The notes beneath the pieces are model-generated. The model did not search any database and had not been told where the DNA came from. It saw only the letters and a program-made list of their open reading frames with translations. The position numbers and the translations under genes were made by a program. Positions 22,784 through 34,708 of a stretch of 64,000 nucleotides of DNA are shown here, piece after piece. Location: the NCBI GenBank assembly GCA_023678885.1, contig CM042985.1:19570465-19634464 (forward strand), given 5' to 3'. Position 1 is the stretch's first letter, and the number at the start of each line of letters is the position of its first letter. This DNA comes from Pogostemon cablin. Taxonomy: Eukaryota; Streptophyta; Magnoliopsida; Lamiales; Lamiaceae.

Positions 22784-25084
22784 TGACTTGATCGCTGTTT
22801 CTTTCGCTTTACCTCAAGTTTAAGGGATCGATTGTAGTACGAGTGACCAAGTAAAATATCTTTCCCACAGGATAGCTATAAATTTAATAAGTAATTTTAT
22901 GCGATAATTTGATTGCAAGACAAATTCGGGATTTTTGAAAGAATGATTAACGAATAAAATAATTTGAATAATAAAATAGTTTGTAAATAACAACACACGA
23001 GAGAAATGATTTAAGAGTTCAAGGATTGAGAATTGGTAATGCTAGGGTAAACAACTTGATTATGTGACCAATTTATGTAGACTCAAATTAATTACTTGCA
23101 AACGTTTATAAGAGGATCGCTAAGCCTAGTTAGATCACCTTGATCGGGTAGGATCTAACACTTATAATGAGCTGGAAATCCTTGGATCGATAAGATATTA
23201 ACTACCTCTCCCTCTATAGGTACTTCATGCTAAATTCCAATTAAGGATAGAGCACTAGACTTCCCTTTCTAGGTACATGATCGTTAACTCTTTCTCCTTA
23301 CCAATTACTCAATAATGATATTTTACCAAGTAATTAGTATTCCAAATTGATTGTCTAACACTCTTAGGCTTTAATGGTCAATACACCTAAGAATGTCTCA
23401 GAAAACACGTCTAGGCTTTAATGGTCAATACACCTAAGACTTGCCTCATGAAACAACAATCATTATGCTGAAATAAAGATGCCTATTATCTTCAATGATA
23501 ATTTTAAAGGGATCAAAACTCCAACTCATAATAATACGAAGTTTCAAAATAAAATCTTCAATATGGAAATAAATCATTTGCAAGATAATAAATCAAAATC
23601 TAGATTAATCAAGTCACAAAATCACAAATGTATTCATGCCCTAACATTATCAACAAAGAAACTTAGCATCATGATGAGGAACAATTATAAAGACGTAATT
23701 AATCCTATCATTTTGCTAAAATAACGAAAGATGAATAACAAAAAAGAAAGAACCCGTTTGGAGGACTCCATCTCTTCAATTACTATCTCCGTTGGAATCT
23801 CCGTCTCCGATCCAAGTAGCAACTCCGATCGACTCTCCGGTGGATGGATGGTGGGGATGGATGAAGTGTGAAGGTGGTGTTCCTCCCTTCTCTCCCCCAT
23901 TGGGGAAGATAAGGGAGTGAAGTGTGTTGTGGGATGTGTAGGGGCTGTTGTGTTGTTGCTTGGTGAATGAGGGATTATGTGTTGATGCAGCCCCTATTTA
24001 TAGTTGTGAAAGGGAACACAACATCACATGCCTCCATTCCACTTGATGGCTGCCCATGTTGCATCACATGCTTCCACTTCTCTTTGTTTTGCTGTTATTG
24101 AAGCTCCACATGCATCCTCTTCTCCTTTATTCTTGCTGTCCATCCTCTTTGCAGCTCCATTTTCCATTGTCTCCTTCTTTTGTGTTGTCCTTCTTTGTCT
24201 TCTATCCATTTATGTGTTGTAGGCTTCATGTGAACCATGTGAATGGTGTATATTCTTGACTTTAGCCCATGTGTGCACTACACCCATTTGCATCATTGTT
24301 TCCAGGCTGGTTTGCACGTGAAGAAGTCGAAGCAACCTCCTCCAAGTCGAATGAACGTCGAATCAGCAGTTTTCAAGCCAAAATGAGCCCATTCGACCTC
24401 CATTCGACCTGAGCTCTTGGTCGAATGGAGTTCTCCAGGTCGAATGAAGCTACTGGACATTTTTCTGGACCTCAATTCGACCTCAATTCGTCCACGACAT
24501 CAGGTCGAATTGCATTCCCCCAGGTCGAATTGACTTGCGCAGTCTCACCGTTTCACGTATAACTTCCACATCCGAGCTCCAAATTTAATAATTCTTGTGT
24601 TTACGCGATCCTCTCTTCCTTGGCTTTCAATTCATATAAAGATCCTTTATAGACACCAAGAATTGTTTGTGCAATAAGCTATGGAAAGTGGCCAGCAATC
24701 CTGCTCGGCATCTCACGCGCGTTGTCATCGTTTTGCTTATAACTTCTTCGTTTGGAACTGGATTGGGGTGTTCTTTGTGCCAAAACGACCCTCTCTTCAG
24801 TGGCTTTCCAACCATATAGAACATCATCAGTTTTGATCTCCACATTAATACAGAAAAATCATCAAAGTTGGACATGCATTTTTCATCATCCTTGCATGAA
24901 TTGCACCTTTGCTCCAATCTTGCACTTTTGATCATTTTTTCTATAAAAACACAACAAAATACCTTAGTAGCACCTTTTAATCAATATTAGTCCAAAGTAA
25001 TAATATATGTGCAAATAATAGCAATTATACACTCAAAAAGGTATTAAATTGGACTCGAAAATACATGAATTTCCACTCTCATCA
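22784..25084 (-). repeat. LARD-like 5' LTR (in element orientation)
   Basis: 2301 bp, nearly identical to 18837-21138. TTCGACC island 24344-24531, shared blocks about 24530-24640 and 24700-24830, TATA 23994-24003. Adjacent to the PBS on its left side. Confidence 0.95.
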
Positions 25085-25089
25085 GTCTT

Positions 25090-25176
25090 CATAGAGATTT
25101 GGATCGATTGCGCTCGGAGATGAGTGATGGTGATGACGAAGAGGATGTGAGCAATGATGATGCTCTGGAGGAGTAG
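25090..25176 (+). pseudogene. Env-like (Athila ORF-1) gene, 3' end
   Basis: It continues the frame of 18836 after the LARD element and one GTCTT copy. It encodes a short acidic tail (MSDGDDEEDVSNDDALEE) and ends at TAG 25174. With the parts at 9534 and 17544 this completes one interrupted ORF. Confidence 0.75.
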
Positions 25177-25775
25177 GTTGCATCAGGTTTTTGTTCTTTG
25201 TCTGTTTTATCTCATCTTCCTTCTCTTTTTCTCTTTATAGGATGGGTACTTGTGGTGTGTGTGGCATGTACGTATTTTGGAAGTATGATTTGATGTTAGA
25301 TTGAGAGGTAAAGATTGATACTTGAGGGTGGAATTGGTTGGAGATGCTTGTATGGATTGTCATGATATGTGGGCTCTTGGCATTGGTATGTTGTATTCAT
25401 ATTTTACATGTGTTAATTTTTATTGATGAGATGTGGAGTTCATTATGAAATTGATCTTGATTATATGTTATGAGGAGTACTTAGGATTCTATTTACCCAT
25501 GTGAGAATTTGAGTCATTTGAATCATGCTAGTTCATGATAGTTTATTCTTAAGAGAATCAATTATATGGCCGTATTCTAGAACTTGGCTTGGAGTCTTGT
25601 GTGAGACTTATGATTAATGAGTTGCTAGGACATGATCTTAGGCCATTATTATTTGAGTCACTTAGCCAAATTTTACCTTACCTTATAATATATGTATCAT
25701 TGGAAGCCCTTTTGAGTCTTAAAAGCTTTTTCTTTGGCAAGCCTTGATAGAGAAGCCTAATTTATCCCCAAAGTG
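25177..25775 (+). other. Post-env non-coding region of the Athila-lineage element
   Basis: AT-rich with no ORF. The segment 25380-25770 matches the reverse complement of about 28640-28130, showing it belongs to this element family. It is cut at 25775 by reverse-oriented material. Confidence 0.7.
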
Positions 25776-27376
25776 TGATAGGCATTTTCTCAACACATAA
25801 TTAATCCTCAAGTTTGAAGGATGTCAATTGTAGTTTCGAAGGTGACCAAATTATATATCAAACCCAATGGACGGATAAATATTAATTTAATTATGTTCTA
25901 GTAAATTATGACTATGTTGGAAAATATAATAGTTGTGGTATTCAAATTAAGTAACTACTATTAATTGAAATAGCAAGTAAAAATAACAAGAATAAGAGAT
26001 AGGTGAGTTGTGATCAAGTAAGATAGTAGGTAGTCCTTCAGGTAATCCAGTTCCATTTATTAATTCATCTTCCATGTGATGGTGTCCGACTCTGCCTTGT
26101 GGTTTATGCACGCATCACTAAACCATGCAAATTTACTCTATAAATACAAGTAAATATGTGTATGATACATGTGAATATTCTCGGAGCAAGAGATATAATT
26201 CACCCCCCCTTTCTAGGTACTATCAGTATCAATTATTTCCCATGCACTTAGTACTCTAACCTGATATGATCTTCCTTTGTAGGTACTATGAAATTATACT
26301 CTTTATCCTACTTATTAACTCGAATATGATTCAATTAACAAGTATTCATATAAGATAGTTCTAATATGACTTCAGAAACCCTTCACTTAGAATTATAACA
26401 TAAAACCCTGCTCAACAGTGAACGCACTCAACTAATAACCAAGTTATGTATTCAGACTCTACACAACAATTATTGATGCACAAAACGACCATGAGTATGA
26501 ATTAAAAATGCGCAATCTTATATAAAATAAACTACAAGTAGTGTTGTACGGAGTTTACACACGAAAGATAAAATAATTCATGAAACCTTCAAAACCCTAG
26601 AACTACCGAAGCGGCTCTAGCCCATGATTGATCTAGGAACAATCATGGTTAGTTGGACCAATCTTACTTGAATCTCCAGCAGAACCTCTGTCACAGCCCC
26701 TCCGGATGATGGATGATCGCTCTCCTCTCAACTCTACATTTCCTCGTCTTTTTGATCGATTGATTCTATGAATGCCCCTATGATGCTACATAAGGCTTTT
26801 TTATACTTGTAATCACATTTCCAGGGCCTGGAATGGGCTTTTTAAGTGATCACACGCATTGACGGTATAAAGTACAGATATGGTAAGTTCCCAAGCCTCA
26901 ATTCTTTAGCAATAGGTCGAATTAACCACCACAAGTCGAATTGAAGGTCGAATTTGCCTACTGTAAGTCCCAGGTACTCGATTCGACCAATTGCCCTAGT
27001 TGAATCGAAGTGATGAGGTCGTATTGGCATCTCCGCCAATCAATTCGACCTGATGTCCATGTCGAATCCCCTTGTCGTGGTCGAATCCACCTTCTGCTCG
27101 TGTTATACTACCAATTCGACCAAAAGGGCTGGTCAAATTGACCTTCTTATGGTCAAATTGCACTCCTACTTCGCCCAAACGGATGGCTTCGACTTTCTTT
27201 CTTCAAATTTCAACACTTCCATTTCGATTTCCTTCGAAAAACCACTCAAATGGCTTCAACAACACCTGATCTGTGCCTTTTCACAATATATATCGGTTTA
27301 TAACTGATTACAACCTTCAAACACTTCATAATAGCATAAATACAGGCGCAAGATTCATGAATTTACACACTCATCA
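25776..27376 (-). repeat. Reverse-oriented Athila-like LTR
   Basis: 1601 bp. The + strand begins TGATAGGCATTTTCTCAACA and ends CACTCATCA. It is the reverse complement of the 853-2418 LTR type. On its right, the minus-strand PPT AAGTTTGGGGGTT (27377-27388) shows it is a 3' LTR. It contains a TTCGACC island (about 26910-27190) and a minus-strand TATA-like site near 26796-26805. Confidence 0.88.
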
Positions 27377-29563
27377 AACCCCCAAACTTACATGTTGCTT
27401 GTCCCGAGGCAACGCAATCAAACCAAGGAGTCATGTATAATTCACGAGATCACCAAGTACAACACATATTACACATGCAATTTTATCAATTAAAAACAAG
27501 TATTTCCTGCATCATACATATCATTCATGCAAAACATCACCTAATCATATTACCATTCGGAGTACTAAGTCATCTAGCTTATAAGATAAGTGTTTACTCT
27601 CTCACTCAAGTGCTAATTGCATTTAAACAGTTAATATATACGCTCATACTCAATCAATACTCACGCGTAACCATAAGCTTGGCAAGGGTCTCAAAAATCA
27701 ACTCACAATCAACTCATGACTAGGATCACAAAGGACTTGTTTTGGGGTTGTAATGTTGACTCTTTGGAAAGGGTAGGAAAATTTAGATAAAGTGACTCAA
27801 ACACTAGTAGAGAGTTACCTTTGAAGTTCTTGCTTTCTTCATTCGACTATATGTCCTCCTCCAATTTCTTCTCTTGCACTTGCAATTTTTAAATTTTCCT
27901 TCTCTTTCTTACATCAACATCATTCTTCTTTTGATAACTCGGGAACCAGTTGTAGGCACTACCCTTTTTAACAGCAATCGGGGTACCAGTTTCAGGTACT
28001 ACCCCTAAACAAGATTTAACCACACACTTCTCTTAATTTACTCAACCACATACTATCTTCCTTCTTCTTCTTGCAACACTTATTCACCTCAACTCTCTAC
28101 CAATGAATAGGGTATTTAAACAAAGCTCAAGTAAAGGTTAAATAAGGCTCTTTTATTCGACTTGCCAAAGAAAAAGCTTTTTAAGGCTCAAATGGGCTAC
28201 CAAAGATATACATAATTAATGGGAAGGTAAAATTTGGCTAAGTAACTCAAGTAATCAAGAATGGCCTAAGATCATATCCTAGCAATTCACCAATTGTAAA
28301 TCTCACACAAGACTCCAAGCCAAGTTCTAGAATACGTTCATATGAATGATTCTCTCAAAAATAAACTATCATGATCAAGCATGATTAAAAGGTTCAAATC
28401 CTCACATGGGTAAATAGAATCCTAAGTACTCCTCATAGCACATAATCAAGATCAATTTCACAAGAACTCTACATACTTATCAAATTATACATGCTTCTTA
28501 TTAATGAAAATTAACACATGAACATATGAATGCACAAAATCCATGAACCCATACATCATAGTCAATCATACAAGTGTCTCAAACAATCCAACTCATGCAT
28601 CATAGTCACTCCTCACAATTTACATCCGAGATGATCAAATATGATAATATATAGTACATGCCAACATACAAGACACATCCAACCATCATCACCATCACTT
28701 ATCTCATCAAGCCATTGCTCTACAACCCGGTGCAGATCACTTCGTCGTGGTCGAATTGACCTTCTGGAAAACTTTTTCCTTCAATTCGACCTTAATTCGA
28801 CCAGGTCCCTTGGTCGAATTGCCATGCCTCAGGTCAAATCCACACACTGTAAGATTTCAGGTCCTCAATTCAACCTCAATTTGACCTAGGCTTCTGGTTG
28901 AATTGAAATAGTCGTGGTCAAATTGGCTCACTGGAAATTTACACACTCCGATTCGATCTTAATTCAACCTGATCCTCTGGTCGAATTGCCATGCCTCAGG
29001 TCGAATTGGGCTACTGAATGATTTTTTCCCTTTGATTTGACCCGAATGCTTGGATTCGACCATACTCCATGGTCGAATTTGCTCACTGATGCTCCAAAAT
29101 CAAGTTTTCTTCATTCCCTATGCACTTCAAGCTTAAAAACAAATATTAGGTACCAAAATAGAGCATAACTTCATCAAGAATCAATCCTAAAACTTAACAT
29201 TCATGAGTAACTCCGCAAACGACACAAAATATGGAACAAAACACCACTAAACATTAGGTAAATTAAAAAATCGACACATAAAAACCAATTAAAGTTTTAA
29301 ATATGCCACAAAAATCAACTCTCCTAACAAACGTTACAAAGAAAAGATTATACTATCGGTGCTTATTGAGGTAAGTACATCACACACCCCCAAACTTAGT
29401 AGAAACTATATAGTCGAAACTAAGTTTGCAAAGAGATGTAATTGCCGATAAGTAAGCACTTCAAATATAAAAATTTCTTACTCACACGAATGAAATAAAG
29501 CAATAAAACAGGAGGAAAAGCCCCCAACAGGCGGTCTTGTTTAACGTCGGAGAGTCACGACGG
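27377..29563 (-). mobile_element. Reverse-oriented Athila-like interior lacking env
   Basis: Read on the minus strand from 29563: the post-pol spacer with its PPT-like tract (near 29392) and TTCGACC island (28740-29080), then the post-env region (28640-28130), then the pre-LTR region and PPT. The env-like ORF is absent, so post-pol and post-env segments are fused. No coding sequence is seen. Confidence 0.75.
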
Positions 29564-29689
29564 AATGCAGAATATGTAGACTACTGACTAAGAGGGCGAT
29601 CTTCTTTCATCTCTACCTTCCAATACTTTCTCCCCTCTTATCATCCACACTTACCACCTTACCTTTCTTAGGCACCGTATGATTAGTAG
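29564..29689. other. Unassigned junction segment
   Basis: 126 bp, T/C-rich, matching nothing else I recognise in the window. It joins reverse- and forward-oriented Athila fragments. Confidence 0.4.
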
Positions 29690-29985
29690 AATATCCTTTC
29701 TCAAGCTTTTATGTATATCTTTGGTAGCCCCGTTTGAGCCTTAAAAGCTTTTTCTTTGGCAAGCCGAATAAAAGAGCCTTATTTAACTTTTACTTGAACT
29801 TTGTTTGAATACCCCTATTCATTGGTAGAGAGTTGAGGTGAATAAATATTGCAAGAAGAAGAAGGAAGATAGAATGTGGTTGAGTAAAGTAAAAGAAGTG
29901 TATGGTTAAATCTTATTTAGGAGTAGTGCCTGAAATTGGTACCCCATCGAATGGGTATGAAAATCGGGGTTAAAAACACACTTAC
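29690..29985 (+). repeat. Forward-oriented post-env fragment
   Basis: Matches the reverse complement of about 28210-27900 (TTGGTAGCCC, then CTTTTTCTTTGGCAAGCC, then GTAGTGCCTGAAATTGGTAC). It also partly matches 30838-31030 on the + strand. Confidence 0.7.
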
Positions 29986-30772
29986 CTGGCCTAATTCGAC
30001 ATCGATTCGACTTGGTCTCCTGGTTGAATTGACATGCCTCAGATCGAATCCACACATTGTAAGTTTCAAGTCCTCAATTCGACCTCAATTCGACCTGAGC
30101 TGCTGGTCGAATTGAAACAGTCGTGGTCGAATTTTTCACTGAAAGTTTGCATACTCCGATTCGACCTTGATTCGACCTGGGACTCTGGTCGAATTGCCAT
30201 GCCTCAGGTCGAATTGGGCTACTGGATATTTTTTGCCCCTCGATTCGACCTAAATGCTTGGATTCAACCATACTCCATGGTCGAATTGGCTCACTGATGC
30301 TCCAAAATCTATTTTTTTTCATCCCCTACACACGTCAAGCTTAAAAATGAATATTAGGTACCAAAATAGAGCATAACTTTATCAAGAATCAATCCTAAAA
30401 CTTAACATTCATGAGTAACTCCGTAAAAAACTCAAAACACAGAACAAAATACCACTAAACATTAGGCAAGTTACAAAAAATCAACTCATAAAAACCGATT
30501 AAAGTTTTAATATGCGACAAAAAATTAACTCCCCTAACAAACATCACAAAAAAAGATTATACTATCGGTACGTATTGAGATAAGTACATCACACCCCCCA
30601 AACTTAGTAGAAACTATATAGTCGAAACTAAGTTTACAAAGAGATATAATTTTCGATAAGTAAGCACTTCAAATATAAAAATTTCTTACTCACACGAATG
30701 AAATAAAACAATAAAACGGGAGGAAAAGCTCCCAATAGGCGCTCTTGTTTAACGTCGGAGAGTCACGATGGA
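29986..30772 (-). repeat. Second reverse copy of the post-pol spacer with TTCGACC island
   Basis: Closely similar to 28785-29563, including the island (29995-30290) and a PPT-like tract (minus strand AAGTTTGGGGGGTGTGATG, near 30590-30606). The island repeats a two-forward, two-reverse pattern at roughly 90-100 bp. Confidence 0.78.
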
Positions 30773-31613
30773 AAAGTGTAGTTTAATTTCATGCAGCAGG
30801 ATTTGTGAGTCTTATTCAATTAACGTCAGAGATTCATTTTACTTGATCCTTGTTTAATACCCTATTCATTAGTAGAGAGTTGAGGTGAATAAGTACTAGC
30901 AAGAATGAAGAAGGTAGAAGATTGGTTGAGAAGCATGAAAAAGATGAAGTATGGTTAAATCTTGTTTAGGGGTAGTGCTTGAAATTGGTACCCCGACTAC
31001 TTAGAAGGGTAGTGCCTGAAATTGGTATCCTTACTCATTGAAGAAAGTTGATGTTGATGCTAAGGAAAAGAAGGAGAATTCAAACCATGAAGAGCATGAG
31101 AAGTAATTGGAGAAAAAGATGAAGCTATATGATGAAAAGAAAAATTCAAAGGTTATTCTCTACTAGTGAATTAGTCATTTTACCTAAATTTTCCTACCTT
31201 TACCAAAGAGCCAACATTACAACCCAAAACCAAGCCTTTTGTGATCCTAGTAATGAATTGATTGTAAGTTGATTTTTGAGACCCTTGCCAAGCTTATGGT
31301 TATGCGAAAGTATGAATTGAATATGAGCGTATATTAACCTATTGAAGTGTATATCTTTTACACTAGAGAGTGAGAGTAAATACTTATCCTGTGAGCTAGA
31401 TGACTTTATACTTCGAATTGTATTATAATTGAGTGATGTTTTGCATGGATGACATATATGATGCTAGTGATACTTGTTTTGATTGATGGAATTGCATGTG
31501 TGAATATGAATTGTATTGAATGTGGTAGCTGAGTGAATTTTACACTGCTCTATGGTTTTTGATTTTGTTACCTCGGGACGAGCAACATATAAGTTTGGAG
31601 ATTTGATAAGTGT
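30773..31613 (+). other. 3' internal region and PPT of the Athila-lineage element
   Basis: Non-coding. It repeats phrases such as GTAGTGCCTGAAATTGGTA and ends with ACCTCGGGACGAGCAAC and the PPT AAGTTTGGAGATT (31601-31613) directly before the 3' LTR. Confidence 0.75.
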
Positions 31614-33176
31614 ATAAATTCACGTGTTTTAAGCCTGAATTCGTATAATAATAGTGTGTTAGATGGTGGTAATTCGATATGAATCGATATATATGGTGGA
31701 AAGTCACGAATCAGGTGTCTTGAAGGCTATTTGAGATGATTTTTGAAGGAAAACGATTTAGAAGTGATCGAATCCAGAAAAAGGAGGTTCAGGGACTCGA
31801 TCAACCAAGCAGGCGAGGAGTTTAACCATGAAGGAGATAATTTGACCAGCACCTATGGTAGAACCGATTGCGAAGAAGCGCTGGGAGTGCCATTCAATCA
31901 CGACGTTGTGGTTCGACCAAGCCATTTGGTCGAACCGTGGTCGAACCAGAAGCCTAAAGAGAAGCAGTTGCAGTTCGACCAGGAAGTATGCGGTTTGACC
32001 AGGATACTGGTCGATCTGAAACCCGTAACCAATTTACAGGTCAATTCGACTTGGAGTTCGACCAGTGGAAGACGATTCAAACTGGCCTGTTGGTCGAACT
32101 GATGCATGGAAACTTACCATATTTGTATTTTCACTTTCAATGCGTGTGTTCGCTCAAGAAGCCCATCCAAGGCCCGTAAGTATAAAAGAAGAGCTTTCGC
32201 ATGAGCACGACACAACTCATCATCCATCCACCACCGGAACCCTACCATCATCCTAGGAGTCATGAAGAGAGGTTCATTTGGCGAGTCAAATAAGATCATA
32301 CCAATTAACCATGATTGTTCCTAGATCAATCATTGGCTAAAGCCGCTCCGGTAGTTCTAGGGTTGTGAAAATTTTATGAGCTAATTGAATTTTCATGTGT
32401 AAACTCCGTACAACACTACTTGTGGTTTATTTTATATAAGATTGTGCTTTTTAAATTCATACTCACAGTCATTTTGTATATCATTAACTGTTATGTAGAG
32501 TTTGAATACATATCTTGGTTATTGATTGAGTGCGTTCACTGCTGAGCAGGATTACATTTTATAATTCTAAGTGAAGGAATTCCGAAGTCTTATTAGAACT
32601 ATCTTATATAAATACTTGTTAATTGAATATTATTCGGGGTAATAAGTAGGATAAAGAGTATAACTTCACAGTACCTAAAAAGGAAGATCATATCGGGTTA
32701 GAGTACTAAGTGCACGAGAAATAATTGATACTGATAGTACCTAGAAAGGGGGTGAATTATATCACTTGTTCCAAGAATATTCACATGTGTCATACGCTTG
32801 TTTGCTTGTGTCTATAGAGTAAACTAACATGATTTAGTGATGCGTCCATAGACCAAAAGGCAGAGTCGGACATCAGCGCACGGAAAGAAAATTAATAAGT
32901 AAAACTGAATGGCGCGAAAAACTACTGAATTTCTCACTTGATCACAGTCGTATTTTCTCTATTGCTTGTCTACTTAATTTGCTATTTAAGTTATTTGCTA
33001 TTTAGTTCCATACTATTCTAAATTAATTTTCCATCATAGTCTTAGTTAATTAGAATATAATTAAATTGATAATAATTCGTCCCTTGGGTTCGATAATCAC
33101 TTGGTCGCCAATCAAAACTATAATTGATATCCTTCATACTTGGGGATTATTTTGTGTGTTGAGAAAATGCTCTTCA
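31614..33176 (+). repeat. 3' LTR of the Athila-lineage element
   Basis: TGATAAG...GCTCTTCA, 1563 bp, pairing with 853-2418. It has a TTCGACC island (31800-32100) and TATAAAAG at 32181-32188. ORFs overlapping the island (for example 31743-32102) are chance products of the repeat. Confidence 0.9.
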
Positions 33177-33181
33177 CAAGG

Positions 33182-34599
33182 TCAATAATGAGAGCTTACA
33201 AGTATAAAAGGGGATGCAGATCATATCATTATTCATTGGAGAGAACCACAACACAATCATCCTATACCCCACAAGAGGGGATCACCCCCCAACCATCATC
33301 CACATCCTTTCCTCCATCCATTCATCACTTTGAAGATTCATATGTGGAATCAAGAGGAGAACCAAAAGGAGGATTCAAGACGGAGAAAGACGCGATGACG
33401 CCCACATCTAGGGTTTTATACGTTTTCTAATTTATTTTATATTTTTTGAACATATGGTAAGATCTATCAAACCTCCATTATTGTTTTTTGCAACATCATG
33501 GGCTAGAACCTTTTTGGTAGGTCTAGGGTTTTGATGGTTTTTATGAATTAATTGAACTTTCGTATGTAAACCTCGTACAACACTACTTGTGGATTTATTT
33601 TATATAAGACTATGTGTTTTAATTCATACTCAGAGTTGTTTTGTACATCATTAACTGTTATGTAGAGTCTGAATACATATCTTAGTTATTGATTGAGTGC
33701 GTTCACTGCTGAGCAGGATTCCATGTTATGATTCTATGTGAGGGAACTCCGAAACTTCATTAAAACTATCTTATATGAATACTTATTACTCCCTCCGTCC
33801 CAAAGATATTGACACACTTTCCTTTTTGGGTTGTCCCACAGAAATTGACATATTTCCTTTTTAAGGATATGGGACCCACACAAAAACTATTTATTTATTT
33901 ACATGGGTCTACACAAACATCACACTCACCACTAATACAACTACCTACTACATATTAAATATTATTTCTCTCACTTCACTTTACATTAATTTATTATACT
34001 TCTTAATCTCCGTGCCCAAAAAAAATGTGTCAATTTCTCCGGGACGGAGGGAGTAATTGAATTTGATTTGGTTTGATAAGTAGGATAAAGAGGGTAATTT
34101 TATAGTACCTATAAATGAAGATCATATCGGGTTAGAGTACCAATTGGCCAGGAAAATAATTGATATTAATAGTACCTAGAAAGGGGAGGTGAAATTATAT
34201 CTCTTGCTCCAAGATTATTCACACGTGTTACACGCATATTCACTTGTGTCTATAGAGTAGATTTGCATGGTTTAGTAATGCGTCCATATGCCACAAGGCA
34301 GAGTCGGACATTGATCCACGAAAAGGAAATTAATGAGTGAAATCGGATTACCCTAGAGCTACTTATTCTCATACTTGATTCAATTTTGTATTCTTCTAGT
34401 ATTGAATTTATTTTATTTGTTATTTTAATTAATTATTTAGTAGTTAATAATTTAAAACCTCAACTTTATTGACACCTTTCGTCTTAATTAATTTAGTAAA
34501 TAATTAAATTGATAATACGTTGTCCTTTGGGTTCGATATTTAACTTGGTCATTTGCTTAAATTGCAACTGATATCTTTAATACTTGGGGACGCGCATCA
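33182..34599 (+). mobile_element. Older Athila-like LTR, right part
   Basis: Resumes the LTR begun at 183. It has TATAAAAG at 33203-33210 and GGGCTAG...TAGGTCTAGGGTTTTGA homologous to 1570-1620. The end TACTTGGGGACGCGCATCA lies at about 34581-34599. A Stowaway MITE (33789-34053) sits inside it. The ORF 33140-33430 spans the element junction and is not a gene. Confidence 0.7.
33789..34053. mobile_element. Stowaway MITE
   Basis: TIRs CTCCCTCCGTCCC and GGGACGGAGGGAG, with TA duplications at 33787-33788 and 34054-34055. 265 bp, inserted in the older LTR. Confidence 0.93.
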
Positions 34600-34708
34600 A
34601 CATGAGCATATGTTTGATGGATAAGAATCAATAGAGTAGCATCCAAGTTTTAGAAAATAAATAAATAATGTTTTTTGTTATACTAGGCACCAAGTTTTCT
34701 AAGTAATA

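Larger units (their letters stand above)
18837..25084 (-). mobile_element. Young non-coding LTR element (LARD-like), Athila-related
   Basis: Two 2.3-kb LTRs (18837-21138, 22784-25084) are flanked by perfect GTCTT duplications (18832-18836 and 25085-25089). The tRNA-Asp-type PBS and PPT lie on the minus strand. The 1.6-kb interior has no gag or pol. By eye the LTRs differ at only about 25-30 sites (near 1.2%), so it is the youngest insertion of the stack. It has TTCGACC islands like the Athila element, so it is probably a non-autonomous relative mobilised in trans. Confidence 0.93.
853..33176 (+). mobile_element. Athila-lineage Ty3/gypsy retroelement with nested insertions
   Basis: Order: 5' LTR (853-2418), tRNA-Asp-type PBS (2425), broken gag, protease, RT, RNase H and integrase (2532-8460), a PPT-like tract at 8619, an env-like ORF (9534-25176, twice interrupted), a PPT (about 31600) and 3' LTR (31614-33176). 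Flanks are AAAGG (848-852) and CAAGG (33177-33181), a target duplication with one mismatch. It sits inside the LTR listed at 183-852. Frameshifts and stops in gag-pol make it non-autonomous. The Athila assignment rests on protein style (DLGAS protease, Athila ORF-1-like env region), the PBS and the gene order. Confidence 0.9.
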
